Source of the DNA: Marisediminitalea aggregata
GTDB taxonomy: Bacteria > Pseudomonadota > Gammaproteobacteria > Enterobacterales > Alteromonadaceae
Direction of reading: 5' to 3'
NCBI RefSeq assembly: GCF_900129565.1
Contig: NZ_FQWD01000001.1
Span: 186,001-250,000 of the forward strand
DNA: 64,000 bases
Every line of letters begins with the position of its first letter. Within the stretch, counting starts at the first letter, position 1. Both the position numbers and the translations under genes were made by a program. Of this stretch, positions 46,039 through 56,405 are shown one piece after another. The notes beneath the pieces were generated by a model, which did not search any database, had not been told where the DNA came from, and was given only the letters and a program-made list of their open reading frames with translations.

Positions 46039-46758
46039 ATGGGTCAATTTAAAAGTCAGGCAGAAGCCGAAGCCGCTGGTGTATATGTCAGCAAAGTCAA
46101 AAGCTACGTTAAGCGCGAAGGCCGGTTAACTAACGGTCAGGCACGCGCGTTAGAAACCTACTGGCCAACCAAAGGCATCGAATATCAGGAACAGCCATTA
46201 GATCTGGCTGACACCTTTGGGCGCAGCGCGCCGGTAGTGGTAGAAATCGGCTTTGGTATGGGCAAGTCACTGGTTACCATGGCCCATGAAGCCCCTGAAC
46301 TGAATTTTTTGGGCATTGAAGTACATCGCCCAGGCGTTGGCGCATGTTTAGCAGATGCTGGCGAATTAGGCGTGGAAAACTTACGTGTAATGGAACACGA
46401 TGCAGTTGAAGTGTTAAAGCATATGATCCCAGATGGAAGCTTGCATCGCTTACAGCTGTTTTTCCCGGACCCATGGCACAAGAAACGCCATCACAAGCGC
46501 CGTATTGTACAGGCAGAATTTGCTGAGCTGGTGAGAACCAAGCTGGCAGTGGGCGGTACATTTCATATGGCAACTGACTGGGAGCCTTATGCAGAATATA
46601 TGGCAGAAGTCATGAATGCAGCCCCGGGTTACACCAATACTGCACAAGGCGGTGACTACGTTGAGCGTCCGGCTTACCGCCCTATTACCAAGTTTGAAGT
46701 TCGTGGCCAGAAACTGGGCCATGGCGTCTGGGACTTAATTTACGAGCGCACTGAATGA
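46039..46758 (+). CDS. trmB: tRNA (guanine-46-N7) methyltransferase TrmB
   Basis: A 239-residue SAM methyltransferase. The SAM site [12 protein letters not shown] is followed by [13 protein letters not shown] and the substrate-side motif [26 protein letters not shown] lies near the C-terminus. These are TrmB hallmarks. The enzyme makes m7G46 in tRNA. The stop overlaps the start of rsmC by ATGA, so the two methyltransferases are coupled. Length and start fit the family. Confidence 0.97.
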   Translation: MGQFKSQAEAEAAGVYVSKVKSYVKREGRLTNGQARALETYWPTKGIEYQEQPLDLADTFGRSAPVVVEIGFGMGKSLVTMAHEAPELNFLGIEVHRPGVGACLADAGELGVENLRVMEHDAVEVLKHMIPDGSLHRLQLFFPDPWHKKRHHKRRIVQAEFAELVRTKLAVGGTFHMATDWEPYAEYMAEVMNAAPGYTNTAQGGDYVERPAYRPITKFEVRGQKLGHGVWDLIYERTE

Positions 46759-47840
46759 GTTTATCACCGGCATCGCAACTTGTTATTCGCAACATAGATC
46801 AGTTCGAAGAAGGGAACTGGTTGGTTATTAATGCCGATGATGCCGGGCTGTTTCCCGCTTTGCAGGCATTTAGTCTGACCGCATTACATCAGTTCTTTGA
46901 TGTATTTTGCCAGGCAACCGGGCGCAATGGCGCCGCACAATTCGATAGCCGGGATATTTGCGAAGAGCCACAGGCTATTCACATCACCGCCGAAAATGGG
47001 CAGCACAAACACGTATTTGCGCCCTATCTGAACAAGGCAGAAGCGACCGATGTGCTGTTGTTCCTGCCAAAAGCCAAAGCGCATTTAAGCATGCTTATGG
47101 CAATGGCCGCCAACCTGGTCGGCAACAACGGCCGGGTTCATGTTGTTGGCGAAAACAAAGGTGGTATTAAAAGCGCAGGCAAAACCATGCAGCAGTTCGG
47201 CGCCGTGCAAAAGCTCGACTCAGCCCGTCACTGCAGCTGGGTAACCTGTGAAGTAAGTCATGCCCCGGGTAGTTTTTCACTGCACGATTGGACTGCCATC
47301 GATACCTATACGCTGAATGAACACGAATGGCAGGTATGTTCGTTGCCGGGTGTATTCAGCCACCGGGAGCTTGACGCAGGTACAGAGCTACTGCTGTCTA
47401 AATTGTCCAAGACGATGTCAGGTTCGGTGCTGGATTTTGCTTGTGGCGCAGGTGTGATTGCCAGCTATTTATTGAGCGGTGGTGCCCGCATTCAGGCAGA
47501 GCTGCTGGATGTCAGTGCACTGGCGCTATGGTGCAGCGCACATACACTGGAGCAAAACGGCAGTCAGGGTAATATCATTGCCGCAGACACACTGAATGGT
47601 GTTACTCACCGATTCCAGACCATTGTAACGAACCCGCCTTTTCACACTGGCGTAAAAACCGATTACCGCATTACCCGCGAGTTTATCGCCGGTGCAAAGC
47701 AGCGATTAACCAGTAACGGTAAGTTGTATTTGGTAGCAAATCGCTTTTTACCTTACGCGGAATTGCTCGACGAGCAATTTAAGCAACCTGCCACGCTGGC
47801 GCAAAACACCAGATTCTCGGTTTATTTTGCACAAAATTGA
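46755..47840 (+). CDS. rsmC: 16S rRNA (guanine-1207-N2) methyltransferase RsmC
   Basis: A 361-residue enzyme with an N-terminal inactive methyltransferase-like half ([31 protein letters not shown]) and a C-terminal catalytic half: SAM motif [15 protein letters not shown] and target motif [11 protein letters not shown]. This double-domain build is specific to RsmC/RsmD-like m2G enzymes. The gene is coupled to trmB by an ATGA overlap, an unusual but logical pairing of tRNA and rRNA modification. Confidence 0.95.
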   Translation: MSLSPASQLVIRNIDQFEEGNWLVINADDAGLFPALQAFSLTALHQFFDVFCQATGRNGAAQFDSRDICEEPQAIHITAENGQHKHVFAPYLNKAEATDVLLFLPKAKAHLSMLMAMAANLVGNNGRVHVVGENKGGIKSAGKTMQQFGAVQKLDSARHCSWVTCEVSHAPGSFSLHDWTAIDTYTLNEHEWQVCSLPGVFSHRELDAGTELLLSKLSKTMSGSVLDFACGAGVIASYLLSGGARIQAELLDVSALALWCSAHTLEQNGSQGNIIAADTLNGVTHRFQTIVTNPPFHTGVKTDYRITREFIAGAKQRLTSNGKLYLVANRFLPYAELLDEQFKQPATLAQNTRFSVYFAQN

Positions 47841-47900
47841 TTTTTAATGTGGTAATTTGTTCTTCCATAAGAAAATCATGGATTGTGCAGGAGAAACAGG

Positions 47901-49328
47901 TTGAAGATTGTCTTTGCTATCTCGGAAGTTGAAGATTTAGTAAAAACGGGAGGGCTTGCTGACGTAGGCAAAGCGTTACCTTTGGCGCTACAAGCCGCTG
48001 GTCATGAAGTGAGTATCTTTTTACCTTACTACAAAACCATTGCACAGCAGCACAATTTGCCCGAAGCCTGTCCGGCCCAGACTCTGTTTACCGAAAGCAA
48101 GGTTTACCACTTTACGTTACGTCATATGGAATGGCGCGGCGTTAACGTGTACTTTGTTGACTACCCTGAATATTTTGATCGCGACGGCCTCTACAACAGT
48201 GCCTATGAAGCCTATGGCGATAACGGCGAGCGCTTTGCCTTTTTCAGCGGGGCAGTCCTGCACGCTTTGCAAAGTCTGAATCAGCAGCCAGATATTATTC
48301 ACTGTCACGACTGGCACAGCGCCATGTTGCCATTCCTGTTAAAACAGGACCCGTCTGGCTATTTCGCCAATACCAAATCGGTGTTTACTATTCACAATGC
48401 GGCCTTTCAGGGCGTGCACCGATTAGAAGACATTCCATTTCTGCGACATCACCCTAGCATTCTGAATCAGGTTCACGGTGGTTATATTAACTACTTACAA
48501 TCCGCCATCGAATGCGCAGATAAAATCACTACAGTGAGCCCTAACTACGCCACGGAGCTCCTTACAAATCTGGGAAGTCACGGCCTCCACGACCGCCTGG
48601 TGCAACGCGCGGGTGACTTGTCTGGCATTCTGAACGGTTGCGATTACAGTCAGTGGAACCCCATGACAGACGGCTATATTCCAGCTCACTTTAATGCCGA
48701 TGATTTGTCTGGCAAAGCAGAATGCAAAGCGAATCTGCAAAAGCGTTCAAACCTGCCCAAAGAGCCGGGTGTACCGGTGTTTGGCATGGTCTGTCGCCTG
48801 ACCGAACAAAAAGGTTTTGGGTATCTGGTGCCTATACTGGACCGCTTAATGCAGCACAAACTGCAAATGGTTATTATAGGAACAGGTGATCCGAGTGTAT
48901 GTCAGGATCTAGGCGAGTTTGCCGAACAACACCCTGACAAGTTCGCATTTATCAATGGATTCAGTACCGAACATGCTCACCTTATTGAAGCTGGCTCAGA
49001 CTTTTTTCTGATGCCTTCTCAATTTGAGCCTTGTGGCCTGAATCAGATGTACAGTCTCGCTTATGGCACAGTGCCGATTGTGCGTGGTGTAGGCGGCTTG
49101 AAAGACACGGTTATTGACGCTGAGCAAAACCCACTGGACGCGACGGGCTTTGTCTTCTTTGAACCAACACCCGACGCACTGCTGAACTGCATCAGACGCG
49201 CCTTGCTGGCCTATCACGAATGCTCTACCCGTTTCCGTGAAATGCAGCAACGAGGTATGGGTACCCGCTTTACCTGGGAAACCGCTGCCACTGCTTACCT
49301 GTCGCTTTATGAGAGTATGCATGCATGA
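47901..49328 (+). CDS. glgA: Glycogen synthase GlgA
   Basis: A 475-residue ADP-glucose-dependent glycosyltransferase. The start I choose is the TTG at 47901, with CAGGAG immediately upstream; an earlier TTG at 47883 has no ribosome site. The opening reads LKIVFAISEVEDLVKTGGLA, containing the KTGGL nucleotide-sugar motif. The C-terminal GT-B motif is MPSQFEPCGLNQMYSLAYGT, then PIVRGVGGLKDTV. It extends glycogen from ADP-glucose. No glgB, glgC or glgP lies within the window, so the gene is separate from any visible glycogen operon. The next small gene overlaps its stop. Confidence 0.95.
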   Translation: MKIVFAISEVEDLVKTGGLADVGKALPLALQAAGHEVSIFLPYYKTIAQQHNLPEACPAQTLFTESKVYHFTLRHMEWRGVNVYFVDYPEYFDRDGLYNSAYEAYGDNGERFAFFSGAVLHALQSLNQQPDIIHCHDWHSAMLPFLLKQDPSGYFANTKSVFTIHNAAFQGVHRLEDIPFLRHHPSILNQVHGGYINYLQSAIECADKITTVSPNYATELLTNLGSHGLHDRLVQRAGDLSGILNGCDYSQWNPMTDGYIPAHFNADDLSGKAECKANLQKRSNLPKEPGVPVFGMVCRLTEQKGFGYLVPILDRLMQHKLQMVIIGTGDPSVCQDLGEFAEQHPDKFAFINGFSTEHAHLIEAGSDFFLMPSQFEPCGLNQMYSLAYGTVPIVRGVGGLKDTVIDAEQNPLDATGFVFFEPTPDALLNCIRRALLAYHECSTRFREMQQRGMGTRFTWETAATAYLSLYESMHA

Positions 49329-49663
49329 TACTGCGATGCCTTAGTCGCAAGATAGTCAGCATTGTCTGGTTATCGTTCTTTGTGAACGGTATTGCCTTAG
49401 CTGAGGTGCCGGAGCAGTGTGTTCAGGCACCTCAGCGCACCAGTATGTGCCCGCACACGCTTTTCCGTATTGCCAAAGCCCCCGTGCCGGGGCTCAACAT
49501 TCCCAAAAACGGCATGGTATGTCTGTGTCTTTCAGACCTTACCGACCTTCCTGCCGTCGACCAGCCCAAGGCATTCGAAGCCATGGCAACACATTTACAA
49601 ATGCCGGTCACTGATCTTTTTGTGCTGTTGGAAATTCCGGTTCCCGACTGGGCAAAACAATAA
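49325..49663 (+). CDS. Small secreted protein of unknown function, coupled to glgA
   Basis: A 112-residue protein with a probable signal peptide (residues 1-26, ending NGIALA). The mature part has four cysteines (EQCVQA, SMCPH and MVCLCLS) which could form disulfides in the periplasm. Its ATG overlaps the glgA stop as ATGA, so it is cotranscribed. I recognise no family; I see no glycan-binding motif to link it with glycogen. The gene is likely real, given the coupling and signal peptide. Confidence 0.6.
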   Translation: MILRCLSRKIVSIVWLSFFVNGIALAEVPEQCVQAPQRTSMCPHTLFRIAKAPVPGLNIPKNGMVCLCLSDLTDLPAVDQPKAFEAMATHLQMPVTDLFVLLEIPVPDWAKQ

Positions 49664-49788
49664 AACTGCACGCTTTAAGCTAACATTTCGACTACTTCGA
49701 GCTAATTAAAGAATATCCGGGCGATTTCTTTCTTTTTAAGCATTTATGATCCAATATTAAATTATTTCTCAGGACATTTTCGTAACCC

Positions 49789-51435
49789 ATGCTGCAGTCG
49801 CCGTCCAGGCTTTCTATTCGCAATATTTTGTTATGGCTGGTTTTGTCTATTTCCGGCGGCGCATTGCTGATCTCATCAGTCGTTTCTAATTACACGCAAC
49901 ATTCCAGAATGAAAGACCAGTTGGAAGGTGAAGTGCGTGCCATCGCCGACATGATTGCAGCCGCTTCACTACCTACACTGTCAGTTATCCCATTGGATTT
50001 CGAACAAAAAGCGGCACAAACCGATACGCTCAATCAGTTGCTTAACAGCCTGAAGAACTACAACGATGTACTGAATGCTCATATCTACAGCATTAATGAA
50101 ACCCCCACCCCTGAAATGGTGGCGCTTTATACAAAGTCGAGTACAACTGCGGTCGAAAGCAAAATCAACGACATGGCCAGGTACTACACTGCGAGGTTTG
50201 ACGGTGATGTGTTCGAGATCATTCGTCCTATTAACGCAGAAAATCAAACTTACGGCTATGTGTATGTGCGAACTACCGCGGAAGCCTACAACGCCTTTGT
50301 TAATTATTCCGTCACCGTTCAGATAGCTACGCTGCTATTAATCGTCATTGTCGCGTTTTTGGTGGCTTATCGTTTTGGCCATGTACTCAGCAGTCCGGTA
50401 CAGGACATGGTGTTGGTTCTGCAGGGCGTGGCACGCTCGCGTGACTATGCAAGCCGCGCAAAGCACTGTGATGTCAGGGAATACAATATCCTTATAGACG
50501 CCATTAATGTATTGCTTGCCCGCATGCAGGAATACGTGGTTAAACAGCAACAGTCGGAACAACAGCACCAGGAACTAAACAGTCGACTGGAAGAAGAAGT
50601 GGGTCAGCGCACTGTGGCCCTGAAGGAGGCCAATACTGAGCTTATCCAGACTTTAGAAAAACTTCACCAGTTCCAGCGCCAGATTGTAGAGAATGAAAAA
50701 ATGGCGTCGTTGGGCGATATGGTGGCCGGCGTTGCCCACGAAGTAAATACGCCAATAGGGCTGGGTATCACGGCATCAACCATGATGCTCGACCGTCTGG
50801 TGGTATTAGAACAGCAATTTTCCGACAAAACGCTCAAAGCAAGCAGCATGAAACGGTTTATAGAGGAAGGGCGTGAAAACCTGAACATTATTTACCGTAA
50901 TCTCAACAGAGCAGCCGACCTTATTTCGAGCTTTAAACAAGTCGCGGTTGATCAATCCAGTGAAGAAGCTCGCGACATAAACGTGAAGCAATTAATCGAA
51001 GAAACGCTGATGTCGCTGCGCCCAAGATTGAAAAAAGTGACCCATACAATCCACATTGAATGCAACGAATCACTCAACGTAGTGTCAAAAGCAGGCCCAA
51101 TAAATCAAATTTTAATAAATTTAATCATGAATTCACTCATTCATGCCTTCGAAGGGGTTGAAAATGGGCAAATTGACATCATTGCAGCATTGACGGATGA
51201 CAAAAAACTGAAAATAATTTACAGGGATAATGGAAGTGGCATACCAACTTCCATTAAAAAGCGCATTTTTGATCCTTTTGTTACAACAAAAAGAGGCCAA
51301 GGCGGCTCTGGATTAGGTATGCACTTAGTGTTTAACTTAGTGACTCAGGCTCTGGATGGCAACATCAAACTTGAGAGTGAACCCGACAAAGGCGTGGAAT
51401 TTACATTGTCTTTTCCGGTTTCAGTAAAAAAATAA
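49789..51435 (+). CDS. Membrane sensor histidine kinase
   Basis: A 548-residue kinase. Membrane segments lie at about 10-33 and 180-205, flanking a periplasmic domain resembling the CHASE8/double-dCACHE-like sensors. A HAMP region and a long coiled coil follow (VKQQQSEQQHQELNSRLEEE), then the H box MASLGDMVAGVAHEVNTPIG. The catalytic domain has N, G1 and G2 boxes (LINLIMNSLIHAFEG, YRDNGSGIP, GGSGLGMHLVFNLV). It most resembles NtrB/DctB-type kinases with no attached receiver. The next gene on the strand is arcA, but that regulator is normally served by ArcB, so pairing is unproven. Confidence 0.9.
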   Translation: MLQSPSRLSIRNILLWLVLSISGGALLISSVVSNYTQHSRMKDQLEGEVRAIADMIAAASLPTLSVIPLDFEQKAAQTDTLNQLLNSLKNYNDVLNAHIYSINETPTPEMVALYTKSSTTAVESKINDMARYYTARFDGDVFEIIRPINAENQTYGYVYVRTTAEAYNAFVNYSVTVQIATLLLIVIVAFLVAYRFGHVLSSPVQDMVLVLQGVARSRDYASRAKHCDVREYNILIDAINVLLARMQEYVVKQQQSEQQHQELNSRLEEEVGQRTVALKEANTELIQTLEKLHQFQRQIVENEKMASLGDMVAGVAHEVNTPIGLGITASTMMLDRLVVLEQQFSDKTLKASSMKRFIEEGRENLNIIYRNLNRAADLISSFKQVAVDQSSEEARDINVKQLIEETLMSLRPRLKKVTHTIHIECNESLNVVSKAGPINQILINLIMNSLIHAFEGVENGQIDIIAALTDDKKLKIIYRDNGSGIPTSIKKRIFDPFVTTKRGQGGSGLGMHLVFNLVTQALDGNIKLESEPDKGVEFTLSFPVSVKK

Positions 51436-51596
51436 ACAAAATAGACGCAATTTAGATATTTTTCTTGAACAATGCCTGCTCTAGCGAGTAATTTATTCTA
51501 AAGTGGCAGTTAAATTGCAAGACAAAATACGCCAATAACGATATAAATCTGTTAAACTTTGAACAGAAACAAAACAATAGTAAATAGAGTGTGAAC

Positions 51597-52304
51597 ATGC
51601 AGACGCCCAATATATTGATAGTAGAAGATGAAGTGGTCACTCGTACCACGTTAAAGAGTTTGTTTGAAGCCGAAGGGTATAATGTGTTCGAAGCCGAAAA
51701 CGGCGAACAAATGCATGATTTCTTTGAAAATCACGCCATTAACCTGGTTATTATGGATATTAACCTGCCAGGTAAAAATGGTCTGATTCTGGCTCGCGAA
51801 GTACGCGACCGTAAAAATGTTGGCCTGATCTTCCTGACTGGCCGTGATAACGATGTTGACCGAATTTTAGGGTTAGAGATTGGTGCCGACGATTACCTCA
51901 CCAAGCCATTTAATCCTCGCGAACTAACGATTCGTGCAAGAAACCTGCTGAGTCGTACTACCAGCAGCGCTGAAGATGACGATTTACCAAGCCGCGTTAG
52001 CTTTAATGGCTGGACGCTGGATGGCGACAGCCGTTCACTGATCTCTCCAAGTGGTAACGAGTTCCGATTGCCGCGCAGTGAATTCAGAGCGTTACACTTG
52101 TTCCTGAGTAACCCGGGTAAAATCCTGACTCGCGAGCAGCTGATTATGGAAATGACAGGCCGTGAGTTACGCCCGAATGACCGTACTGTTGACGTAACGA
52201 TTCGTCGTATTCGTAAGCACTTTGAATCTGAGCCAAGCGAAGAAGAGTTGATTGTAACCATCCACGGTGAAGGTTACCGTTTCTGCGGTTCCGTAGATAA
52301 CTAA
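51597..52304 (+). CDS. arcA: Two-component response regulator ArcA
   Basis: A 235-residue OmpR-family regulator closely matching E. coli ArcA, starting [20 protein letters not shown]. The phospho-acceptor is in [13 protein letters not shown] and the winged-helix end in [11 protein letters not shown]. The ATG at 51597 is preferred over the GTG two codons earlier. ArcA controls respiratory and fermentative genes on oxygen or redox change. A strong terminator follows. No ArcB gene is in the window; the adjacent kinase is not of the ArcB hybrid type. Confidence 0.96.
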   Translation: MQTPNILIVEDEVVTRTTLKSLFEAEGYNVFEAENGEQMHDFFENHAINLVIMDINLPGKNGLILAREVRDRKNVGLIFLTGRDNDVDRILGLEIGADDYLTKPFNPRELTIRARNLLSRTTSSAEDDDLPSRVSFNGWTLDGDSRSLISPSGNEFRLPRSEFRALHLFLSNPGKILTREQLIMEMTGRELRPNDRTVDVTIRRIRKHFESEPSEEELIVTIHGEGYRFCGSVDN

Positions 52305-52325
52305 AATCAGGCGAAGCATGTGTTT

Positions 52326-52361
52326 AACGCCGGGCAGCATTAATGCTACCCGGCGTTTTTT
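52326..52361 (+). terminator. Rho-independent terminator after arcA
   Basis: A 15-base stem with a single C/A mismatch (AACGCCGGG... / ...CCCGGCGTT) and a T-run follows the arcA stop by 21 bases. It also lies at the end of the convergent TPR gene. Confidence 0.9.
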
Positions 52362-52368
52362 GTTTCTG

Positions 52369-55221
52369 TCAGGAAGCGTTCTTCAAACGAGCTGCAAGGG
52401 CTCTTGCTTCTTTCTGGTAGGTGAAACCGGTTTGCTTGTCTAATAATTGCGACACTACCTGCAACGCTTCGTTGTTAAGTCCCAGCTGACTCAGGGTATA
52501 AGCCAGAAAATACCCGGTATCCAGGTTGTTTCCATCCAAAGTATGCGCCTCTCTAAGCAGCTTCACAGCGTCCTGAGGGAGATTTTGCAAGGTTAACGAC
52601 CAACCAGCCAATGATTTCACATAAGGGTCATCAGGCATGCTCTGAGCCGCTATATTGGTATACTCAATGCCTTTGGTTATATCAAAGTGAAAGTAAGCTT
52701 GTGCCAGTCGGCGTGCAAATGCCGGTTTCTTATCTTCAGACAGCAAGTTCTCATATAAATACACATAGTGTTTGGCGGCCAACTCGAACTGCTGTTGATA
52801 ATAATAAAACTGCGCCAACAAATTCCGTGTAAACACCAGGTCAGGTTGCTCCGCCACCCGACGGGACAGGGTTTGCTCAAACTCTTTGACCCCGATGCCG
52901 TAGTGGGTCAGCGTGTAGAGCTTGGCATAAACCAGATCATAGCTACTGTTCAGCGACAGCGCCTTGTAATAGTGTGTTCTGGCTAACCTGAGATCACCGG
53001 ATTGCTCAGCCAGGCGACCTTTAAGTAGCCAGACATCGGCCTGACCAGGATGGTCGCTGACTAATTGCCCCAACACCACTTCGGCCTCCCCAGGTTGATC
53101 AGTATTCAGGAAAACCTCGGCAAGCTTAACACCTGCCAATAAATCACCAGGCATGAGCTCTCTTGCCCGATGCAAACTTTGTATTGCGAGTCGTTGATTA
53201 CCAATTTGCAAAGCGGCGTTCGCCGTTGCTATCAACAGTAAGGGCTCATTGTTAGCAAGCAAAGCGGCTTTTTTCAGGTCGTTCTCTGCTTTTTTCACAT
53301 CCCCTAACGCATGGTTCAACTGCGCACGTCGCAATAGATTTTGCGTAGTGTTGTATTCGAGTTCGATCAGGCGCGACAGGCTCTGTATTGCTGCGCTAAT
53401 GTTGTTACTCTGAATGCGTAGCGCGACCAGGGCTTCCAACACATTTTGCTGAGAGTCGTCGAGTTTCAATAGCCGTAGATACTGGTTCAAAGCTTGTCCG
53501 GACTGCCCGGACGACAGCAACAATCCAGCGTATAGCTGCCCTACCGATAAATCCCTTGGAAACTTGCTGGACAACTCCCTGGCATCGTTCACTGCCTGCT
53601 CGGTATTACCCTGCTGATGAGTAAGCCAAATGCGATTCACTTTTGCCGGCGTTAGCTCGTCTGAGATAGAGAGTGCTTTATCCAGAGCCTGCGATGCTTC
53701 TTCAAACTGCTTGAGCATTAGGTGCAATGCCCCTTTAAAATTCAGTAAATAGGCATTATCCGGCTCACGTTTCAATAAGCTGTCTACAGCCAGTAGTGCT
53801 TGTTCAGGCTGATTGGTGCGGGCCATGACAACAGCAAAAACCGTTTGTACCTCTACTGACTCGGGGTATTGTTCGCGCAGCGCAGTCAGCTTTTCAGCGC
53901 CTCTGGCCAACAACCCTCTGCCGAGCAGAATTTTGACTTCCAGTAGTTTGGCATCAAGCCGCTCAGGGTAGCTGAAGACAAAGGTTTGCCAACTGCCCAG
54001 TGCTTTAAACATGGTGCCTTGCTCAATAAACAGTTCGATCATCATGGCGTAGGCGGTTGGCGCTTCGTTCAGCAGCAACTCCTGGTTGGCTTCCAGCACT
54101 TTTATCGCTTCAGCTCGCTGACCCAACTGCTGCTGAGCTTTTGCCAATAACACTATGGATTGCGGGAAATAGGCTTTCTGTTTATATAAGTGTGAAAACT
54201 CAGACAGGGCTGTTTCGAATGCGCCTTCCTGATACGCAATCAGTCCGCGCAGAAACACTAATTCTGAGGACGATTCAGTCAAGCTCACGCTGAGCTTTTC
54301 AATTTGTGCTTTTACAGCCTGCAGGGCCAGCGCATTTTCAGTGTTAGCAACCAGGCTATTGCTGACTAACAGCGCGTAAGGATCTTGCGGTGATTGCGCC
54401 AGTATGGATTCAACCATTGTGAGTGCACGCTGGGTGTTGTTGCCCGCCAAATACAAATCGGCCAGTATTCGCAGAACCAACGGATGTTCAGGATTAATCG
54501 CAAGTGCGTGGTTAGCATATTCCAGTGCCTGAGCGTTGTTGTTTTGCCCCTGACTTGCCTGTGCAAGTGCCAGCCATACCCGAATATCGTTGTCGTCAAC
54601 CAAACGTGCTCTTTGTAAATAGCGGTTGGCTTCTTTCCAGTTCCTGGCCTTAATCGCAATTCCCGCCAGCCCCAAAGGTTGCTCGATATCATCAACCAGC
54701 ACGCCACGTTGCAGGTAACTCTCTTTGGAGCAGCGCTCTTCTCCCAGCGCGGAACAAGCCTCGGCCCTTGCTAATAACCAATATGCCTGCTGGTCTACAG
54801 GGAACTGCGTATATTCATCAAATTCATAAATGGTCTGGTAATTGCGCGTAGCCAACAATGCATCAGCCCATTCCCGAGCAAACAAAGAGGGATCTGCCCC
54901 GCGTTTCCGCGCACTATTGAAAGTTACCACGGCCTGTGAATAGGCACCGTGTTTGCTCTGAATCTTCCCAAGCAATGCAACGGCAGGCAAAAAGTCAGGC
55001 ATTGCCCGCTGACAGCGTTTTAAGTGGACTAACGCCGTATCAGGATCGCCCTGCTCATAACTGTATTCCGCTTTTTCACATTCTACAGATGAGGTTTCAT
55101 TACTTTGTTGGGCTTTAGCAGGAGCACACAGCAGGGCAGCCGCCAACAAAATTACGGACAGCATTATCGCAGGCGAAGCGCCCTGCAGCCTGAATAGCGC
55201 ATTGAGAGAATAAAACGGCAA
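52369..55221 (-). CDS. Large TPR-repeat protein, PEP-CTERM-associated type
   Basis: About 950 residues from the TTG at 55221, which has AGGA seven bases upstream and avoids a terminator hairpin at 55281-55304; the longer frame to 55281 would run into that hairpin. The signal peptide core is AIMLSVILLAAALL, ending APAKA. The rest is some 20 or more TPR repeats in tandem (GNNTQRALTMVESILAQSPQ, and similar). Length and repeats resemble the PrsT TPR proteins of exosortase/PEP-CTERM systems, and the upstream gene encodes a PEP-CTERM-like protein. A periplasmic or outer-membrane scaffold role in surface protein or polysaccharide assembly is plausible. Confidence 0.7.
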   Translation of the reverse strand: MPFYSLNALFRLQGASPAIMLSVILLAAALLCAPAKAQQSNETSSVECEKAEYSYEQGDPDTALVHLKRCQRAMPDFLPAVALLGKIQSKHGAYSQAVVTFNSARKRGADPSLFAREWADALLATRNYQTIYEFDEYTQFPVDQQAYWLLARAEACSALGEERCSKESYLQRGVLVDDIEQPLGLAGIAIKARNWKEANRYLQRARLVDDNDIRVWLALAQASQGQNNNAQALEYANHALAINPEHPLVLRILADLYLAGNNTQRALTMVESILAQSPQDPYALLVSNSLVANTENALALQAVKAQIEKLSVSLTESSSELVFLRGLIAYQEGAFETALSEFSHLYKQKAYFPQSIVLLAKAQQQLGQRAEAIKVLEANQELLLNEAPTAYAMMIELFIEQGTMFKALGSWQTFVFSYPERLDAKLLEVKILLGRGLLARGAEKLTALREQYPESVEVQTVFAVVMARTNQPEQALLAVDSLLKREPDNAYLLNFKGALHLMLKQFEEASQALDKALSISDELTPAKVNRIWLTHQQGNTEQAVNDARELSSKFPRDLSVGQLYAGLLLSSGQSGQALNQYLRLLKLDDSQQNVLEALVALRIQSNNISAAIQSLSRLIELEYNTTQNLLRRAQLNHALGDVKKAENDLKKAALLANNEPLLLIATANAALQIGNQRLAIQSLHRARELMPGDLLAGVKLAEVFLNTDQPGEAEVVLGQLVSDHPGQADVWLLKGRLAEQSGDLRLARTHYYKALSLNSSYDLVYAKLYTLTHYGIGVKEFEQTLSRRVAEQPDLVFTRNLLAQFYYYQQQFELAAKHYVYLYENLLSEDKKPAFARRLAQAYFHFDITKGIEYTNIAAQSMPDDPYVKSLAGWSLTLQNLPQDAVKLLREAHTLDGNNLDTGYFLAYTLSQLGLNNEALQVVSQLLDKQTGFTYQKEARALAARLKNAS

Positions 55222-55280
55222 TTTAACATCCTGTAAAGCAAGCAGTGTAGCTGCAATGATATTATGTTTAGCACAATGCA

Positions 55281-55304
55281 AAAAGGCTGGAATTCCAGCC
55301 TTTT
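55281..55304 (-). terminator. Terminator after the choice-of-anchor-A gene
   Basis: A 24-base perfect palindrome (AAAAGGCTGGAA / TTCCAGCCTTTT) followed by a T-run on the minus strand, 22 bases after the upstream gene's stop. Confidence 0.85.
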
Positions 55305-55326
55305 CGTTACAAAGTGTATAACAACA

Positions 55327-56256
55327 TTATGAGCGGCGTCTAAGCGCCATTGTTGCAATCAACCCACCAAACAGCAGGAAAAATACCGGGGGTGCCGGCA
55401 CGTCGACTCCAGGTGTTTCACCCGGCGGTTCGTAAGTAAACAGCTGATTGTGTAACTCTACCGTGCCGGTATACGACAAGGCAGCAAAACCACCGTCCAG
55501 GCTACCTGTGCCACTGGTAATGTCTGCGTTCGGTGCGAGCACTGAACCGTTCCAACCGTCGCCGTTAAAACCAATCGACGTGTAGTCGAAGAAATTCCAC
55601 AGCACCAAAGACGCAACCTGCTTGGTAAAGTTACCAAACGCTTTAGAGTTCAGGTTTAATGCACCCGTTCCCGCAACGTTAATGATAATGGGGACCGTAG
55701 GTGTAAAACCAAAACTAAAGCTGCCGTTTAACAAATCAGTACCATTGATGTTGAACACCAACAGGTCGTCGCTACTGGTAGATTCAAACTTCAGATTGTT
55801 CATGTCTGAGGTATTGAAAGTACCGTTTGCAGCTAAGGTTTTGTAATAGTTACTGTCGTCGATAACGCTTTGATAAATCGCATCAAACTGATTTTGCAAG
55901 GTGCTTTGGCTTTGCTGGCTCACTGAGCCGCTGCCATTCAGAATCAGGTTTGTGCTACCAATATTTCCACCGTAAACAATGTTGCCGTTTTGCGTTTTCA
56001 CATCGTTTGCAGTGATATCACCAACAACCGTTACTGCGTCTACAACCGGATCAGCAGCGATTCTGCTGGCTACGTCCAGTGATTTGCCTGCCATGTCGAT
56101 GTTACCACCGATCATAATGCGGCCTTCAATATCACTGCTGGTATTCAGGTCGTTTTTCAAAATGAGGTTATAAGTCCCTACATTCTCAACAGACGCAACT
56201 GCGCTCATAGACACGCAGACGGCCAACGACGCAATTAATTGATTGAACCTTTTCAA
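55327..56256 (-). CDS. Choice-of-anchor-A family surface protein with PEP-CTERM-type sorting signal
   Basis: A 309-residue secreted protein from the TTG at 56256, giving a signal peptide (LKRFNQLIASLAVCVSMSAV, cleaved near AVAS). The mature part has the choice-of-anchor-A domain (YNLILKNDLNTSSDIEGRIM, WNGSVLAPNADI). The C-terminus ends VPAPPVFFLLFGGLIATMAL and RRRS: a short proline motif, a hydrophobic span and basic residues, the layout of a PEP-CTERM signal with PAP replacing PEP. Such proteins are cut and anchored by an exosortase, none of which is in the window. A terminator separates it from the TPR gene. Confidence 0.8.
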   Translation of the reverse strand: MKRFNQLIASLAVCVSMSAVASVENVGTYNLILKNDLNTSSDIEGRIMIGGNIDMAGKSLDVASRIAADPVVDAVTVVGDITANDVKTQNGNIVYGGNIGSTNLILNGSGSVSQQSQSTLQNQFDAIYQSVIDDSNYYKTLAANGTFNTSDMNNLKFESTSSDDLLVFNINGTDLLNGSFSFGFTPTVPIIINVAGTGALNLNSKAFGNFTKQVASLVLWNFFDYTSIGFNGDGWNGSVLAPNADITSGTGSLDGGFAALSYTGTVELHNQLFTYEPPGETPGVDVPAPPVFFLLFGGLIATMALRRRS

Positions 56257-56373
56257 TGTTCTGTACCCTGTTCCATTCTTACCGCGATCCAAGCAAAGAT
56301 CGAACCAAAAAAATAACCACATGAAATACATGAGGAAATTTGGTGACTGTAAAGTCTTCGTCTCAAAAGTGAT

Positions 56374-56389
56374 AAAAAACCTGACAGGT
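56374..56389 (-). terminator. Weak terminator after pmbA
   Basis: Small hairpin (ACCT-GTC-AGGT) followed by six T on the minus strand, about 17 bases past the pmbA stop. The stem is short, so confidence is low. Confidence 0.35.
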
Positions 56390-56405
56390 CAAACCTGATA
56401 TTTCA

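Noticed and set aside
49789..51435. Calling this kinase ArcB because arcA follows
   Set aside because: It lacks the receiver and HPt domains of ArcB and has a large periplasmic sensor; adjacency alone is weak evidence.
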